Assembly: GCA_009602735.1 (NCBI GenBank)
Contig: WELA01011287.1
Span: forward strand, 379,576 to 421,848
Reading direction: 5' to 3'
Length of the DNA stretch: 42,273 bases
DNA from: Mesotaenium endlicherianum
Taxonomy: Eukaryota; Streptophyta; Zygnematophyceae; Zygnematales; Mesotaeniaceae
Shown in pieces: positions 23,001-32,256 of the stretch. The notes under the pieces were generated by a model that worked only from the letters and a program-made list of their open reading frames with translations, was not told the DNA's origin and ran no database searches. Made by a program: the position numbers and the translations under genes. Positions within the stretch are counted from its first letter, which is position 1, and each line of letters starts with the position of its first letter.

Positions 23001-25701
23001 ACCTCCGTGAGAACGGGGCCATCCTGCTTGCAAGCAGAAAGCACCGCATCAGCCCCGAGTACTGTTCCTACCAGTCAGTCACACCCTCGAGGAACCCTAG
23101 AGGAACAAATGTACACAGACAGCCCAGGAGCTGCACACCCCGAGAGCTGCAGACGCTACTCTACCTTCACCAGATGCGTCACCTGAGAGGGGACACAGTG
23201 AAACAGAAGCACACGAGCCGATCTTATGTGTGACTTGTTCACTCTCATTCGTTGGGTCATCTGTGGCTTGTGGAAGTGACCTGAGCGAACCTACCTATGC
23301 CACACACCATATGCTCTCTGCAAGCCAGAGACGCCACGAGGACCCTTCAGGGAGCACGTGATTTTCTCCCCCCTCTCCGTAGCACCACCTCCTTTTGCAA
23401 CAGCCCAGACTGACAAAGGTTGACAGCTCACAGCATAGTGCGGCAGCACTATCAGCTCTGAGCCAGAGACCCCTCCGGCCAACGCTTAAATTTCTCCCAC
23501 ACCTTCAAAGTCCCTCGCACGCTCTGCTTTCGCTTTCTCGACAAGGCCAGCTGGCAGACGCGCTGCGGTGCCCTGTGGCACGGCGGCACCAAGTGGTGCT
23601 CCAAGGTAGAGACCCTTTTGGGAGCACTTTGATGCTCACTGGAGCAGGCTCGGCGTGTCGCACGCTCCGCTCTTGCTTTCTCGGTAAGACCAGCTGGCAG
23701 GCCCAGTAGGAAGCGCAGCAGCAGCACCATGTGCTCCAGGGCTCCAAGGCTCAGTCAGAGCACTTCAATTCTCACGTGAGCAGGCTCAGTGTGTAGCACA
23801 GCGGCACCACATGCTCCCTCCAAGCCAGAGCACCAAAGAAGACTCTCTAAGGACCGCGTGATTCTCAGATAAGTACTAGAACACACAGAGGATATGGCGC
23901 TGGCGCTTTGTGTCTCTGCCGCCCCTTGGAACAAGGGTTGAGGGGGAGGATAAGGGGGGGGCAGGGAGGAGGACGGGGAGGGGGAGAATAGGGAGGGGTA
24001 GGGAAGAGGGCCAGGGAGCTAATAGGGTGTACAATTCGGTGTGCCCTGAGAACGGGAGGAGAGGAGGGGGGAGGGGTCAAGATGTAGGGTGCAGCGTTCC
24101 TCAGAGGAGAAAAGACAGGAGCTGGAGGGGGCGGGGGTGAGAGAGTGCAGGGGGGATGTGTGCGTGCAAGTGCGCGTGTTTGTGCATGTGTGTCTTCGTG
24201 CGTATGCATGTGTGTGTNGAGGGGGAGGGGGAGGGAGGGATGGAGTGAGGGCTTAGGGTTTGAGAGGTTAGAGGTCTCACCTGGCTGACAGGGGCATAGA
24301 GGGGCTCAGAAGTCTCCAGCAGCGCCAGGCCAGGCACAGGCTGCGCAGCTCCCAGCCGCTGAGCCAGCGTTCCATCCCTCAGCCTCGCAAACAGGGGGTC
24401 CTTGGGCCAGCCCCGCGAGGGCCGCCCGGGAGTGCTCGGGCTCTCAGGAGCAGCAGCGTCCTCTTCCTCTGCCGCCTCTCGATCGCTACCCCCTTCCCCT
24501 ATCCTCTGTTGGGCTCCCTCGTCTCTCCTCTGCTGCTGGTCAGCAGCAGGGGTCTCGGTCTCACCCTTCTCAGAGGCGCTCCCCCCCTCCACCCCAGCAG
24601 CCCCTTCATCCCCAGCTGCTTCAGCCGCTCCTGCTCCACCTCCTGCTGCTTCTCCACCAATTTCGTGAACCTCGTGCACGTCCCTTCCAGCGCGACCATC
24701 TGCTGCCGCTGCTCCTGCCACTTCAGCGGGAGCGGGGCCAGCCGCAGGGGCGCCCGGGGGAGCAGAAGATGATGATGAGGAGGAGGAGGGCGGCAGCGGC
24801 GCGGGGCCGCTGCCGTGAGCGGGCGTGGCCGTGGCCTCGGCGAGGTCGGAGAGGGCCGTGAGGCGACGGAGGCGGCGCGCGGTGCAGCAATTGACGAGCT
24901 GCAGCTGCTGGTGCAGCAGGCACGTCCTGAGGTCGGGGCTGGCGTCGTGCGGCATGCGCGGGATGAACAGCCGCTCCTGCCACCGCCTCCTCAGCTGCGC
25001 AGGCACCAGCCGCACCCCCCCGGCAGGGAGGCAAAGAGGGGTGAGAGGCGTGTGTGGCAGCAGAGACAGCCAGGCAGGGTCGAGAGTGCGCAGCACAGCC
25101 AGGGGGTCATTTCACGGCTTAGGGTTTGGAAGGGTTTCAAAATCGAAGTGCGCTTCATTGCCAAGAATTGCTGGCAAGGACGAATGTGAGGCCATGGTTT
25201 TGGGAGCAAGAGCTCACACCACAGCCAGTGGTGGAAGTTTGCATCACGGAAGGCAGCCAGAGAAGACTGAGGATGCACATTAGAGCTAGGAAGGGACAAG
25301 AGTGTGAGACATGTGAGAGTGAATGCACATCTAGCAGAGCAGGTAAAGGAAGAGCCGCACTGGCCAGAATGCATGTTGGGCAAAAGGTGGGCAGGCACCA
25401 GTACACAGACACAACCACCAGTGAACTGTACCAGCAGAAGCCAAGAAGCAAAAACAGCAGGGCAGCAGAAGCACCACCAGCTGCGGTGGCAGGAACGGCA
25501 CAATTACTACCACCATCAGCAACAGCAGGAGCAGCACTACCACCTTCAACAGCAGCAGCAGCAGCAGCACCATCATCCACCCCTACCAGCAGCAGCAGGA
25601 TCAGCACCACCGTCATCACCAGCAGCAGCGGCAGCGGCACAGTCACCACCACCACCACAAGCAGCAGCAGCAGTAGCGGTACCATCACCACCACCACAAG
25701 A

Positions 25702-25733
<32 letters not shown>

Positions 25734-26790
25734 GGAGCCTGGGCCCGAGCAGCGGAGCAAGCGTCGCACCTCCTTGACGACCTCGAGCCAGAACACTGCC
25801 ATCTTCTGCTCGCTCTTGATGCCCGCCATGATCTCCGCCAGCTGCGCCACGAAGCTGTCGGGCGGCGCGCCGTTGATCTCCTTCACGATGTCGGGGGGGG
25901 CGTGCTGCTGCCTGCCGCTCGCGCCGGGCTCTCCTCCTCTCGCGCCTCCTCCTTCGCCTCCTGCTGCTGCTGCTCCTCCTTCTCCTGCTGCTCCTGCTTC
26001 CTCTCCCTCCTCGGCGAAGTCTTCTTGAGACATCTCTGCACGCAAGCAGAGGCGGGCAGCAGGTACAGTAAGGCCTCTCGGCCCGGATCCAGACGCACTT
26101 CAGGGTGTGACGCGCACGCTCGCTCGAGTGTACGCACGCCCACAGCGACGCTGGAGCTGGGAGCTGGGAGGCTACGTCGGAAGCCCTTCACGACCGTCCA
26201 GCGTCGTTAACGGGAATAGCACAGGCTTTCTTGACTGAGCGATATGGACTGCTGTGTATGACCCGCACGCACGCTCGCTCCCTATCTCGCCCACAACCTT
26301 TCTTTTTGGTTTCCACAGCTTTCAGGCACGCCCACAACAGTGTTTGGAACCTGGAGCCAAAGCCTGGAGCTCAGCACTTAGAGCTGGGAGGGCAGGGAAA
26401 GCTGGACGAGCGAACAAAACAACACAAGCGCAAGCACCAAGACTTCCCCCACTTCTACTCAGCGTCATAAGTACTGCGTCCACGCACGCACGCACCTGCA
26501 TCAAAGAGGGACCACAGCAGAGCGTAGTAGTCTCCCAGCGACCCGCCCTTGGCCTGCTGCTGCTGCTGCTGCTGCTGCTCCCTCTTCTTCTTCTTGGACT
26601 TCTCCTTGCCGGCAGAGAGCACATTGAGCTTGGCGATCCCCGCATCCATGAGCTTGGTCCACTTGTCAGCAGCCTGCCTGTCCAGGCTCTCCGCCTCCAG
26701 GGTGGTCAGCTCCTGCATGGTCCGGGCCGACCTGGCCAAGCTGCAGGGGAAAGAAGGTCAATACTTTGCATCAGAGTGTGTCTGCGTGGC

Positions 26791-26823
<33 letters not shown>

Positions 26824-26915
26824 CGGCATGAGTGTGTGCATGAATGTGTGTGTGTGTGTGTGTGCGCGTGCACGCGCGTGCGGGTGAGGGGGGGGGGGGG
26901 GGGGGGGGGGGGGGN

Positions 26916-26950
<35 letters not shown>

Positions 26951-29900
26951 GTGCGGGCAAGTGTGTGTTCGGGCAGTTGGCGGGTGTGCGTGCAGGTCTG
27001 CAAGTGTGCAGTGTCCGCAGTCCAAGTCCCTGAACATGCCAACTGGATAGTCACGGCTTTGCACCTTCTGTCACTCGTCACATATTGTGCTTCTGGACTC
27101 TTGAGTTTGTTCACTTCTTGGAAAGGGTGGCCTGGCAAAGATGGCAGAGAGGGGTACTAAGAGGGCCACTACACTTAGGTTGGAGAAGCAATGGAAGTGG
27201 CAAAAGGAGTGGGATATGTGCTGCAAGCTGCGCTCCTCCCCCCCCCCTCCCCCCTCCCCCCCTCCCCAAACTAGGGTCATGAAAAGCAAGCAACATTGCA
27301 TAAGAGCCTTACACTGCCAGGCAAGTGCAGAAACAAGGTCAGGATTTGAACTGGAGGCGATCCTTCACGGGGTGGAAAGGGTTCGTTACGCTTCTTCAGT
27401 ATACCGCATGCAGTTCCTTAGCGAGATCTCTTTCAGGGGTCCCAGAAGCAGTCCTTACTCACCTTGACCTCATAGGCCCGCCACCAACAGCAACGCAAGA
27501 TCGATGACACACGACAGCGGGAAAATCAAGTGACACGGACAGAGGGCGAAACAAATTAACAGGATGACAACAGCAGGCGAGAGCGGCACTACTTTGCGCT
27601 GCCTGTTGACCACTACTCAAGGAGCCGAGGCCAACGGAAATGAATGAGAGGAAAGTGGGCACTTGTTGGCGTGCACTTCATCCAAAGGACGAGGAAGAGG
27701 GGAAGTGATGAAGCGGCAAGACAGTGGCTGCCGGATTGCAGAGTCAGCCTGGGGGGCCTGAACCAGGCAGGGCTAGATTTGGCAGAGCTGAATTTTTGGA
27801 AGGAGAGGATACACTGAGAGGAGAGATTGCACCGAGCAAGCGCAAGATCAGGGGCTTACTCGATGGCGTGCGCGAGACGACGCAGCACCATGGTGGGGGC
27901 GATGGCCACAGACTGGAAGGCGAGCTCGTACTCGTCCTCCTCGCTCGGATCCTTCTGCGGGCTCTGCCCTCAGCACGCATGGTGCAAGAGAGGAGAGACG
28001 CACGGATAACACAGAAGGCTTTGTCAGCCAGTTTGGATAGGAGGTACAGATGCATGTGTGTGTGCGTGTGCGTGTGCGTGTGTGTGTCTCTGTGTATGTA
28101 CACGTTCGCTGTGTACGTAAGCACTTCTCTGTGCATGTGCACATGCATGCACACCCCTATGTCGATGCATATCAGTGCAGAACATGGCTGCAACTGCAAG
28201 GAGGTGCACATCAGTACTCCATGCGCCCATCCTCAGCCTGAACGTCACTTGGTCTGAACATCACTCAGTGTGACTGTCATTCAGTGCCAATGTCACACAG
28301 TGTGAATGTCACCCAGTCTGCCTATCACACAGACGGAGTTTGGATACTACACAGTCTGACCATCACACAGCCCAAGTCCAACTCTGCTGCTATATGCTGC
28401 TTCGTGCCGGTGTAGTAAGAGGGCTGGAGGTTGCCTCTTGTTGCTATCCCGCTATCTGCTGTTGTGACAACAAACCAGAGGCCCCTCACCTCAGACCCGG
28501 CAGCCCCAGCAGCGGGAGACGCAGAGTCGTGGCCGTCGGCATGAGCCTCCTCCTCCTCCTGCTGCTGCTGCTGCTGCTGCTGCGAGTCTCTGGCGAGGAT
28601 CTCCTGCTTGATGCGCTTGACTGCGATGAAGTAGCGCCGCCAGAACTCCTGCTCCCTCATGACCTTGGGGACGAGCTGGAAGCGCAGACGCCGGAGCTCC
28701 TCGTCTGCCTGGGCGCCCCACCACCCCAGTCAACTCGGGTCAACTTGAGTCAACTTGAGACAGCTAGGGTCGGCTCTTAGTAAAAGGCCCCAGACTGAAG
28801 TGGGAAGCGGCTGAGAGATTGATCCCAGGGTTGAACAGCAATGAACTTAGGCTCGGTCGGCGAGAAACCCGGGCTTCACCAGCATTTAAGGCTTGAAACC
28901 CTTTTCACACTGCAAGCTGCAAGCGTGACGTGTCCGGGGGTCCGCAATACATTCTTGTCCAGTAACAGACATTGTTCCAATACAGCAGCTCTGTTCTGCT
29001 GCTACTTACCTGGCCTTGTTTTTTCCGCTGCAACTGTTGTACATGCTGACACTAGGATCGCTTTCTTGGTCAGACGTATGAGAAACTGGTCAGAGCTCAT
29101 CTGGTTCCTCCAGCTCTGCACCCCGACAAGCGGACCGCTGCCACTTGGCGACCAAAGAGCAGCCCCTGAGGTAACCAGGAGGAACCACTCTTAAGACTCT
29201 TAAGCCTCTTAACCTTGGGTCTGATACTCTACTCAACACAAGCTTGAAGCTCAGATAAACAATGACGAAGAGGACAACGCCCTGTGTACGGAAGTCCCTG
29301 TCCAGCCCTGTCCGGCATTTACGCACTTTGTGCTGGGTTCCACTTTGAGCCTGCCCGTGTGACGTAGAGAGAGAAGAGCTGCCTCCAGAGCAGCTCCTGC
29401 AGAGGACATAACACATTGCGTAGGGTAGGGTTCACACACAATTACATGGATAGAGCAGGGGGTACCTCCAGGACAGCGCCTGCAGAGGACATGGCGGCCC
29501 GCATGTCGACCAGCAGCGCCTCGTCATAGTGCTTCAGAAGGTAGTCCACCGGCCTCTGCTTTTGACAAGACCGACCAGCCAGCCAGTGACACAAGCCCCA
29601 CAAAGCTACTCAGTGACTACTAGGCCCTCACCCTGAGCCCCTGCTGCAAGGCCTGAGCATCTCTCCACGTATCTGAAGACCACAAACCTTCTCAGTGACT
29701 ACTAGACCCTGACCCTGAGCCCCTGCTGCAAGGACTGAACATCTCCCCAGGCCTCTTCTGAACGAACCGGCACAATGTGCACACCAGCCACATGAGCGTT
29801 CTGACTGGCTAGGTCCCCATCCTGAGCACTCGGGCTGCAATGACTGAGCACCTTTCCATGTCTTTGAACTAACTGGTCCACCATGCGCCAGGCCCACGAG

Positions 29901-31110
29901 CCTCTACAGTGGCCACACGAGCCTTCTCACATGACTAGATCTGATCCTGAGCACTTGCTTTGTTGAGGAACACTACTTCTCCATCTTCTTACTAGAACAT
30001 TATACACCAGCTACTTGAGCATTTGGGTTGACTAGGTTCCATCCCAAGCACTTGCCAGACTGTGTGAGCATCTCTCCATGCTTCAACTATGTGCTAACAG
30101 TATCTCATGCACATGCATGTGGGCTGCATTGTGCCGCATACACAAAAAATAATGATAAGGCAGATTGCCGCACTACATCACATGTAGGACGTAACTTGCT
30201 GCGGAGCTTATGCAGGCAGAGCTTGAGAAGGATTATATGCACATATATTTTGCCACATATAAGATGTCATATGTAGTGTACATGAATTTCCCGCACATAA
30301 GTTATAGAGAACACATATTTCATTACCCATATATTTAAGAAGTCTATACTGTGCACAGGTATATCCGAAGAGATCTAACTCCTCACCTCTCGATTTGAGC
30401 GCAGGCACCTCAAGAACTTAACCATTTGATTACTTGACAACTTTGGCTGCCAATCGTAAGAGCAACTTCAGCCGACATGTGCCCTAGACACTGAAAAACG
30501 AGAAGAGCGAAAAGTATATGGTTGCGGCTTCATTGCCAGAGTGCATTTGGTACCTTGGAGATTTCCAGAATTCGCTCCTTGAACTCCGCCTCATGCTTTT
30601 TCTCGTGCTCAGTCTTCCCAACCCACGGCAAATCGCCCTCACCTGCAAGTGGCACAGCTAGAGCCAATAGATTATTTGACTAATCCCACGCCTCCAAAAG
30701 AGTAGGACTTCAGACCTTTCCTCAATGCTACACTGTGTCACATTGAACATTAAGATGTACCGCATCAAGTTTCCAATACGAGCTTACCAATGGGGATTGC
30801 TGCCGGCGAAGTAGCTGCAGATGATGACCAATTTCCAAAGTCGCCCTTCAGGTCCGACTTTATGTCCACAAAGGCCTGCTCTGCTTTGGCAGCAGCAGCT
30901 TTAAAAGCTGCAGCCCGCACATTGCAAAACCCACATTGCAAATGCACAACGACATGTTGAAAATGTCTGACGTAGACTGATGAGTACAGTGCTGTCTGAT
31001 TCATGGACAATGCAACAAAAGGTTTGCGAAAACCTAATATTAATACTTGTTATCAATGAACTGGAGTGCTACAAACCTGATTTGGCTTTGGTCACTATGG
31101 AAAAATCCAT
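17077..31110 (-). CDS. RAB3GAP1: Rab3 GTPase-activating protein catalytic subunit with N-terminal BSD domain
   Basis: Sixteen exons: 31110-31077, 30907-30788, 30642-30554, 29555-29466, 28708-28490, 27954-27860, 26740-26496, 26035-25770, 24994-24281, 23023-22959, 22714-22666, 21671-21473, 20226-20142, 19298-19229, 18257-18114, 17652-17077. All junctions agree in phase and total 3060 bases (1019 aa plus TAG). The ATG has the context GCCACCATGG. Plant Rab3GAP landmarks appear in order: KSAFKAAAAKAEQAFVDIKS (about residue 10), APPDSFVAQLAEIM, LLHQQLQLVNCC, LALLETSEPLYAPVSQ, SVGTGCSQLFSDMQAFK (about 646), ANPGCIVEDFVRWYSP (664), then NLWQELWASAKPIP and FDEELAG. Residues 112-150 form a BSD domain (LVPKVMREQEFWRRYF). 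The C-terminal tail is long, acidic and Ala/Glu-rich. In other eukaryotes the protein pairs with RAB3GAP2 to act on Rab3 and Rab18; the role here is inferred. Poly-Gln lies near residues 161-168 and 255-262. Confidence 0.88.
19311..19523. other. Assembly gap inside a poly-C run (N at 19322-19510)
   Basis: A run of C enters the gap on the left and another leaves it on the right, so the unresolved stretch is a long homopolymer or C-rich tract in the intron before Rab3GAP exon 14. The tract ends about 12 bases from that exon's acceptor (on the minus strand, poly-G then GGAGGCTGCAG). Confidence 0.9.
19957..20125 (+). repeat. GT/GC-rich simple repeat in a Rab3GAP intron
   Basis: TGTGTGTATGTGTG-type sequence, with mixed GTGCGTGT and CACGTGCA interruptions, lies in the intron just after exon 13 on the minus strand. 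Similar GCGTGTG sequence occurs at 19100-19215. The Cys/Val frames here are by-products. Confidence 0.75.
20690..20766 (+). repeat. GAGCAG/GAGCCG hexamer repeat
   Basis: About ten GAGCAG, GAGCCG and GGAGCA units sit between 20705 and 20766, preceded by a mirrored CTGCTTCTG stretch at 20685-20703, so the two arms can pair. A related CAGCACCAGCACC run is at 20240-20300. Both are intronic in the Rab3GAP gene. Confidence 0.75.
22957..22958 (-). other. GC donor of a GC-AG intron (22958-22715)
   Basis: Exon 10 ends ACCGGCAG and is followed by GCAAGT instead of GTAAGT. Joining it to exon 11, which begins with T after an ATGCAG acceptor, gives RTGSVGTGCSQL, identical in layout to the plant RTGSVGAGCSQL. 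No GT donor nearby preserves this. The flanking CAG|GCAAGT is the typical strong context of GC donors. Confidence 0.85.
23310..23870 (+). repeat. Degenerate tandem repeats, roughly 80-145 bp units, in the Rab3GAP intron between exons 9 and 10
   Basis: Several passages recur with decay: CACCA(A/T)GTG(G/C)TGCTCC, GGGAGCAC(T/G)TGAT, TCTCACGTGAGCAGGCTC / GCTCACTGGAGCAGGCTC, and CTTTCTCG(A/G)(C/T)AAG(G/A)CCAGCTGGCAG at about 23534 and 23680. The order is kept between copies, so this is an old minisatellite with long units. No exon sequence was recognised in it. Confidence 0.5.
25430..25740 (+). repeat. CAG/ACC-type trinucleotide repeats in the Rab3GAP intron between exons 8 and 9
   Basis: Mixed CAGCAG, CACCACCAC and CATCACCAG units cover about 300 bases and end roughly 30 bases from the donor of exon 8 (minus strand). 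Poly-Ser/Thr/Ala or poly-Leu/Val frames across it are artefacts. Confidence 0.8.
26788..26949 (+). repeat. GT repeat followed by a 62-base poly-G run containing one N
   Basis: (GT)n runs at 26796-26822 and 26846-26863 lead into poly-G at 26888-26949, broken only by N at 26915. It lies in a Rab3GAP intron. The N marks an unresolved homopolymer length, so the true length is unknown. Confidence 0.9.
28245..28375 (+). repeat. 16-17-bp minisatellite, CAGTGTGAATGTCACA-like
   Basis: Six or seven imperfect copies of a unit like CACTCAGTGTGACTGT, CATTCAGTGCCAATGT and CACACAGTGTGAATGT run head to tail. It lies in the Rab3GAP intron just downstream of the BSD exon in gene direction. Confidence 0.75.
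28490..28708 (-). other. BSD-domain exon of the Rab3GAP gene
   Basis: This 73-codon exon reads ADEELRRLRFQLVPKVM, then REQEFWRRYFIAVKRIKQEI, then a CAG-encoded poly-Gln run and an acidic stretch. The LVPxxxxxxxFWxxYF pattern, with Phe-Trp at about residues 133-134, is the signature of the BSD domain. The preceding exon ends SSAGAVLE, so the joined LEADEELRRLRFQLVP resembles the helix that precedes BSD in plant BSD proteins. The next exon (27954-27860) reads PTMVLRRLAHAI, which matches a conserved PSSVLKQLAxAVE segment of plant Rab3GAP, so BSD and Rab3GAP sequence are contiguous here. Confidence 0.82.
29382..29425 (-). repeat. Decayed copy of the Rab3GAP exon 4 donor edge inside the next intron
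   Basis: On the minus strand, ATGTCCTCTGCAGGAGCTG followed by CTCTGGAGGCAG repeats the end of exon 4 (ATGTCCTCTGCAGGCGCTG, then TCCTGGAG and GTACC). The copy is about 80 bases into the intron and keeps the reading frame for a while (ELLWRQLF), but joining it would break the BSD-domain continuity seen when exon 4 is joined to 28708. Confidence 0.7.
29610..30100 (+). repeat. Five degenerate ~80-130-bp tandem repeats in Rab3GAP intron 3
   Basis: Units start near 29616, 29698, 29802, 29932 and 30030. Each has a GACTAG(G/A)..CC(A/T)..CCTGAGC core (GATCCTGAGCAC or CCCTGAGCCCC), then CTGCAAGG(C/A)CTGA(G/A)CATCTC or equivalent, and CCATG or CCACG. Divergence increases to the right. Confidence 0.7.
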
Positions 31111-32256
31111 GGTGGCTAATGTATTCTAATCATCGGCCACGGGTCGTAGTCAACAGGATGAAACGGCCTATTCTTCTCATCAAAATTCTCTGGTTGACAG
31201 GAAAATGATAGTAAGTCTGCACAAGTGTATCCTTCTACTCTACCAGCACGGCGCAAATCCAATAAACAGCCCCATGAAGTCAACTACGTCGAAGATTACA
31301 GGGAAGCAGACCACTCGACAATAACAGGCCTTGAAGCATATGCATACCCAAAGAAACCACCTGGATAGCTCTCACTAAGCGCTATTTTATGATATTGTCA
31401 GGATGGAAGGCAATAATGAATGGCGTTGTGAAGGACACTGCAGGTGCTGGTGCATCGCTGCATGTGGAAGTTGCGACAGAGGTGACCAAGGTGAGAGGTG
31501 AAAGGGTACATGTTGACATGCCGCACCGACAGGCATCAAAATGCACCCCTCAAACGCCCCCTACATGCAGACTCAGCCTCAATACCCATCAATACCCATC
31601 AATGCCCCTATCAGCCCAGCCCAGTATCAACCTGTAAAAGCCCAAATTGCTTGTCAAACTGTCTCAAGCAACGTGGACGAGATAGTCGGTGCGTCAGGCA
31701 GAGTCAACCTGAAAGAGGTATTCCAAGAGGCAGACTGAGGCAGGTAATGGCATTTAGGGGTAGGTTATAGGTCTGGTATAGGCAGGGCAGAGGTGAGGAC
31801 ACGGTAAGAGTTGGTAAGGAAAGGGTGGAGTACGAAATATAACTCTCACCAGGTTTGACCTTTTTGACCTATAGAAAAACGAGCATAGACCTGACGTAAT
31901 TACACATAATAAATTGACTCTCATCCGTACAGACCAGTCGTAAGTTACATGCAAATTGGATTGGCTTCACACCTCACCATTGTCTTGTTATTTGTACATA
32001 CGCGAGCTTTGTTCTCGTCTCCGTTATAGTGACAAGCTTTTTACATATCAGAGTGCAGAGTAAGATACACTTCGACTGACCTGATTTTGGAATGGAAGTT
32101 GATCATGATCGCATTTCTGTATAAATATGGATTTTGTACCGAACCTTAAAGATTGCGTCCTGGCTCCTACGGGACTGGCTTAATAAAGAAGTACTGTCCA
32201 CACCATCTGCCGCTCAGTAAGATACAGCCAGCGGCATACTTGCCGAGGGCCATTGT
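31111..32256. promoter_or_regulatory. Divergent intergenic region between the Rab3GAP gene and EMC1
   Basis: Only 1146 bases separate the two start codons, which face away from each other, so this region must hold both promoters and 5' leaders. A canonical TATAAATA lies at 32120-32127, about 130 bases before the first EMC1 ATG; no TATA-like box was seen for the Rab3GAP side. The open frames inside (31389-31770) contain a short CCCATCAATA direct repeat near 31584-31606 and no recognisable protein. Confidence 0.5.
32120..32127 (+). promoter_or_regulatory. Possible TATA box of EMC1
   Basis: TATAAATA lies about 130 bases upstream of the first in-frame EMC1 ATG (32257), a usual distance for a TATA box with a leader of about 100 bases. 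No other TATA-like sequence in this orientation is as close. Confidence 0.4.

Noticed and set aside
24499-25034. Alternative frames opposite and within Rab3GAP exon 9
   Set aside because: They are shadows of a GC-rich Ala/Gly/Ser coding region; only the 24994-24281 frame carries conserved Rab3GAP sequence at both ends.
27330-27365. tRNA-like T-arm (GTTCAAATCC) on the minus strand; a similar one near 41530
   Set aside because: No matching 5-bp stem and no acceptor or anticodon arm at the right distances.
28990-29183. Open frame with a strong CAG/GTAAGT donor on the minus strand, considered as a Rab3GAP exon
   Set aside because: Joining exon 4 directly to 28708 keeps phase and restores the BSD pre-helix; including this segment would need a weak GTGCGT donor at about 29330 and gives sequence unlike BSD or Rab3GAP. 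It could still be a minor isoform.
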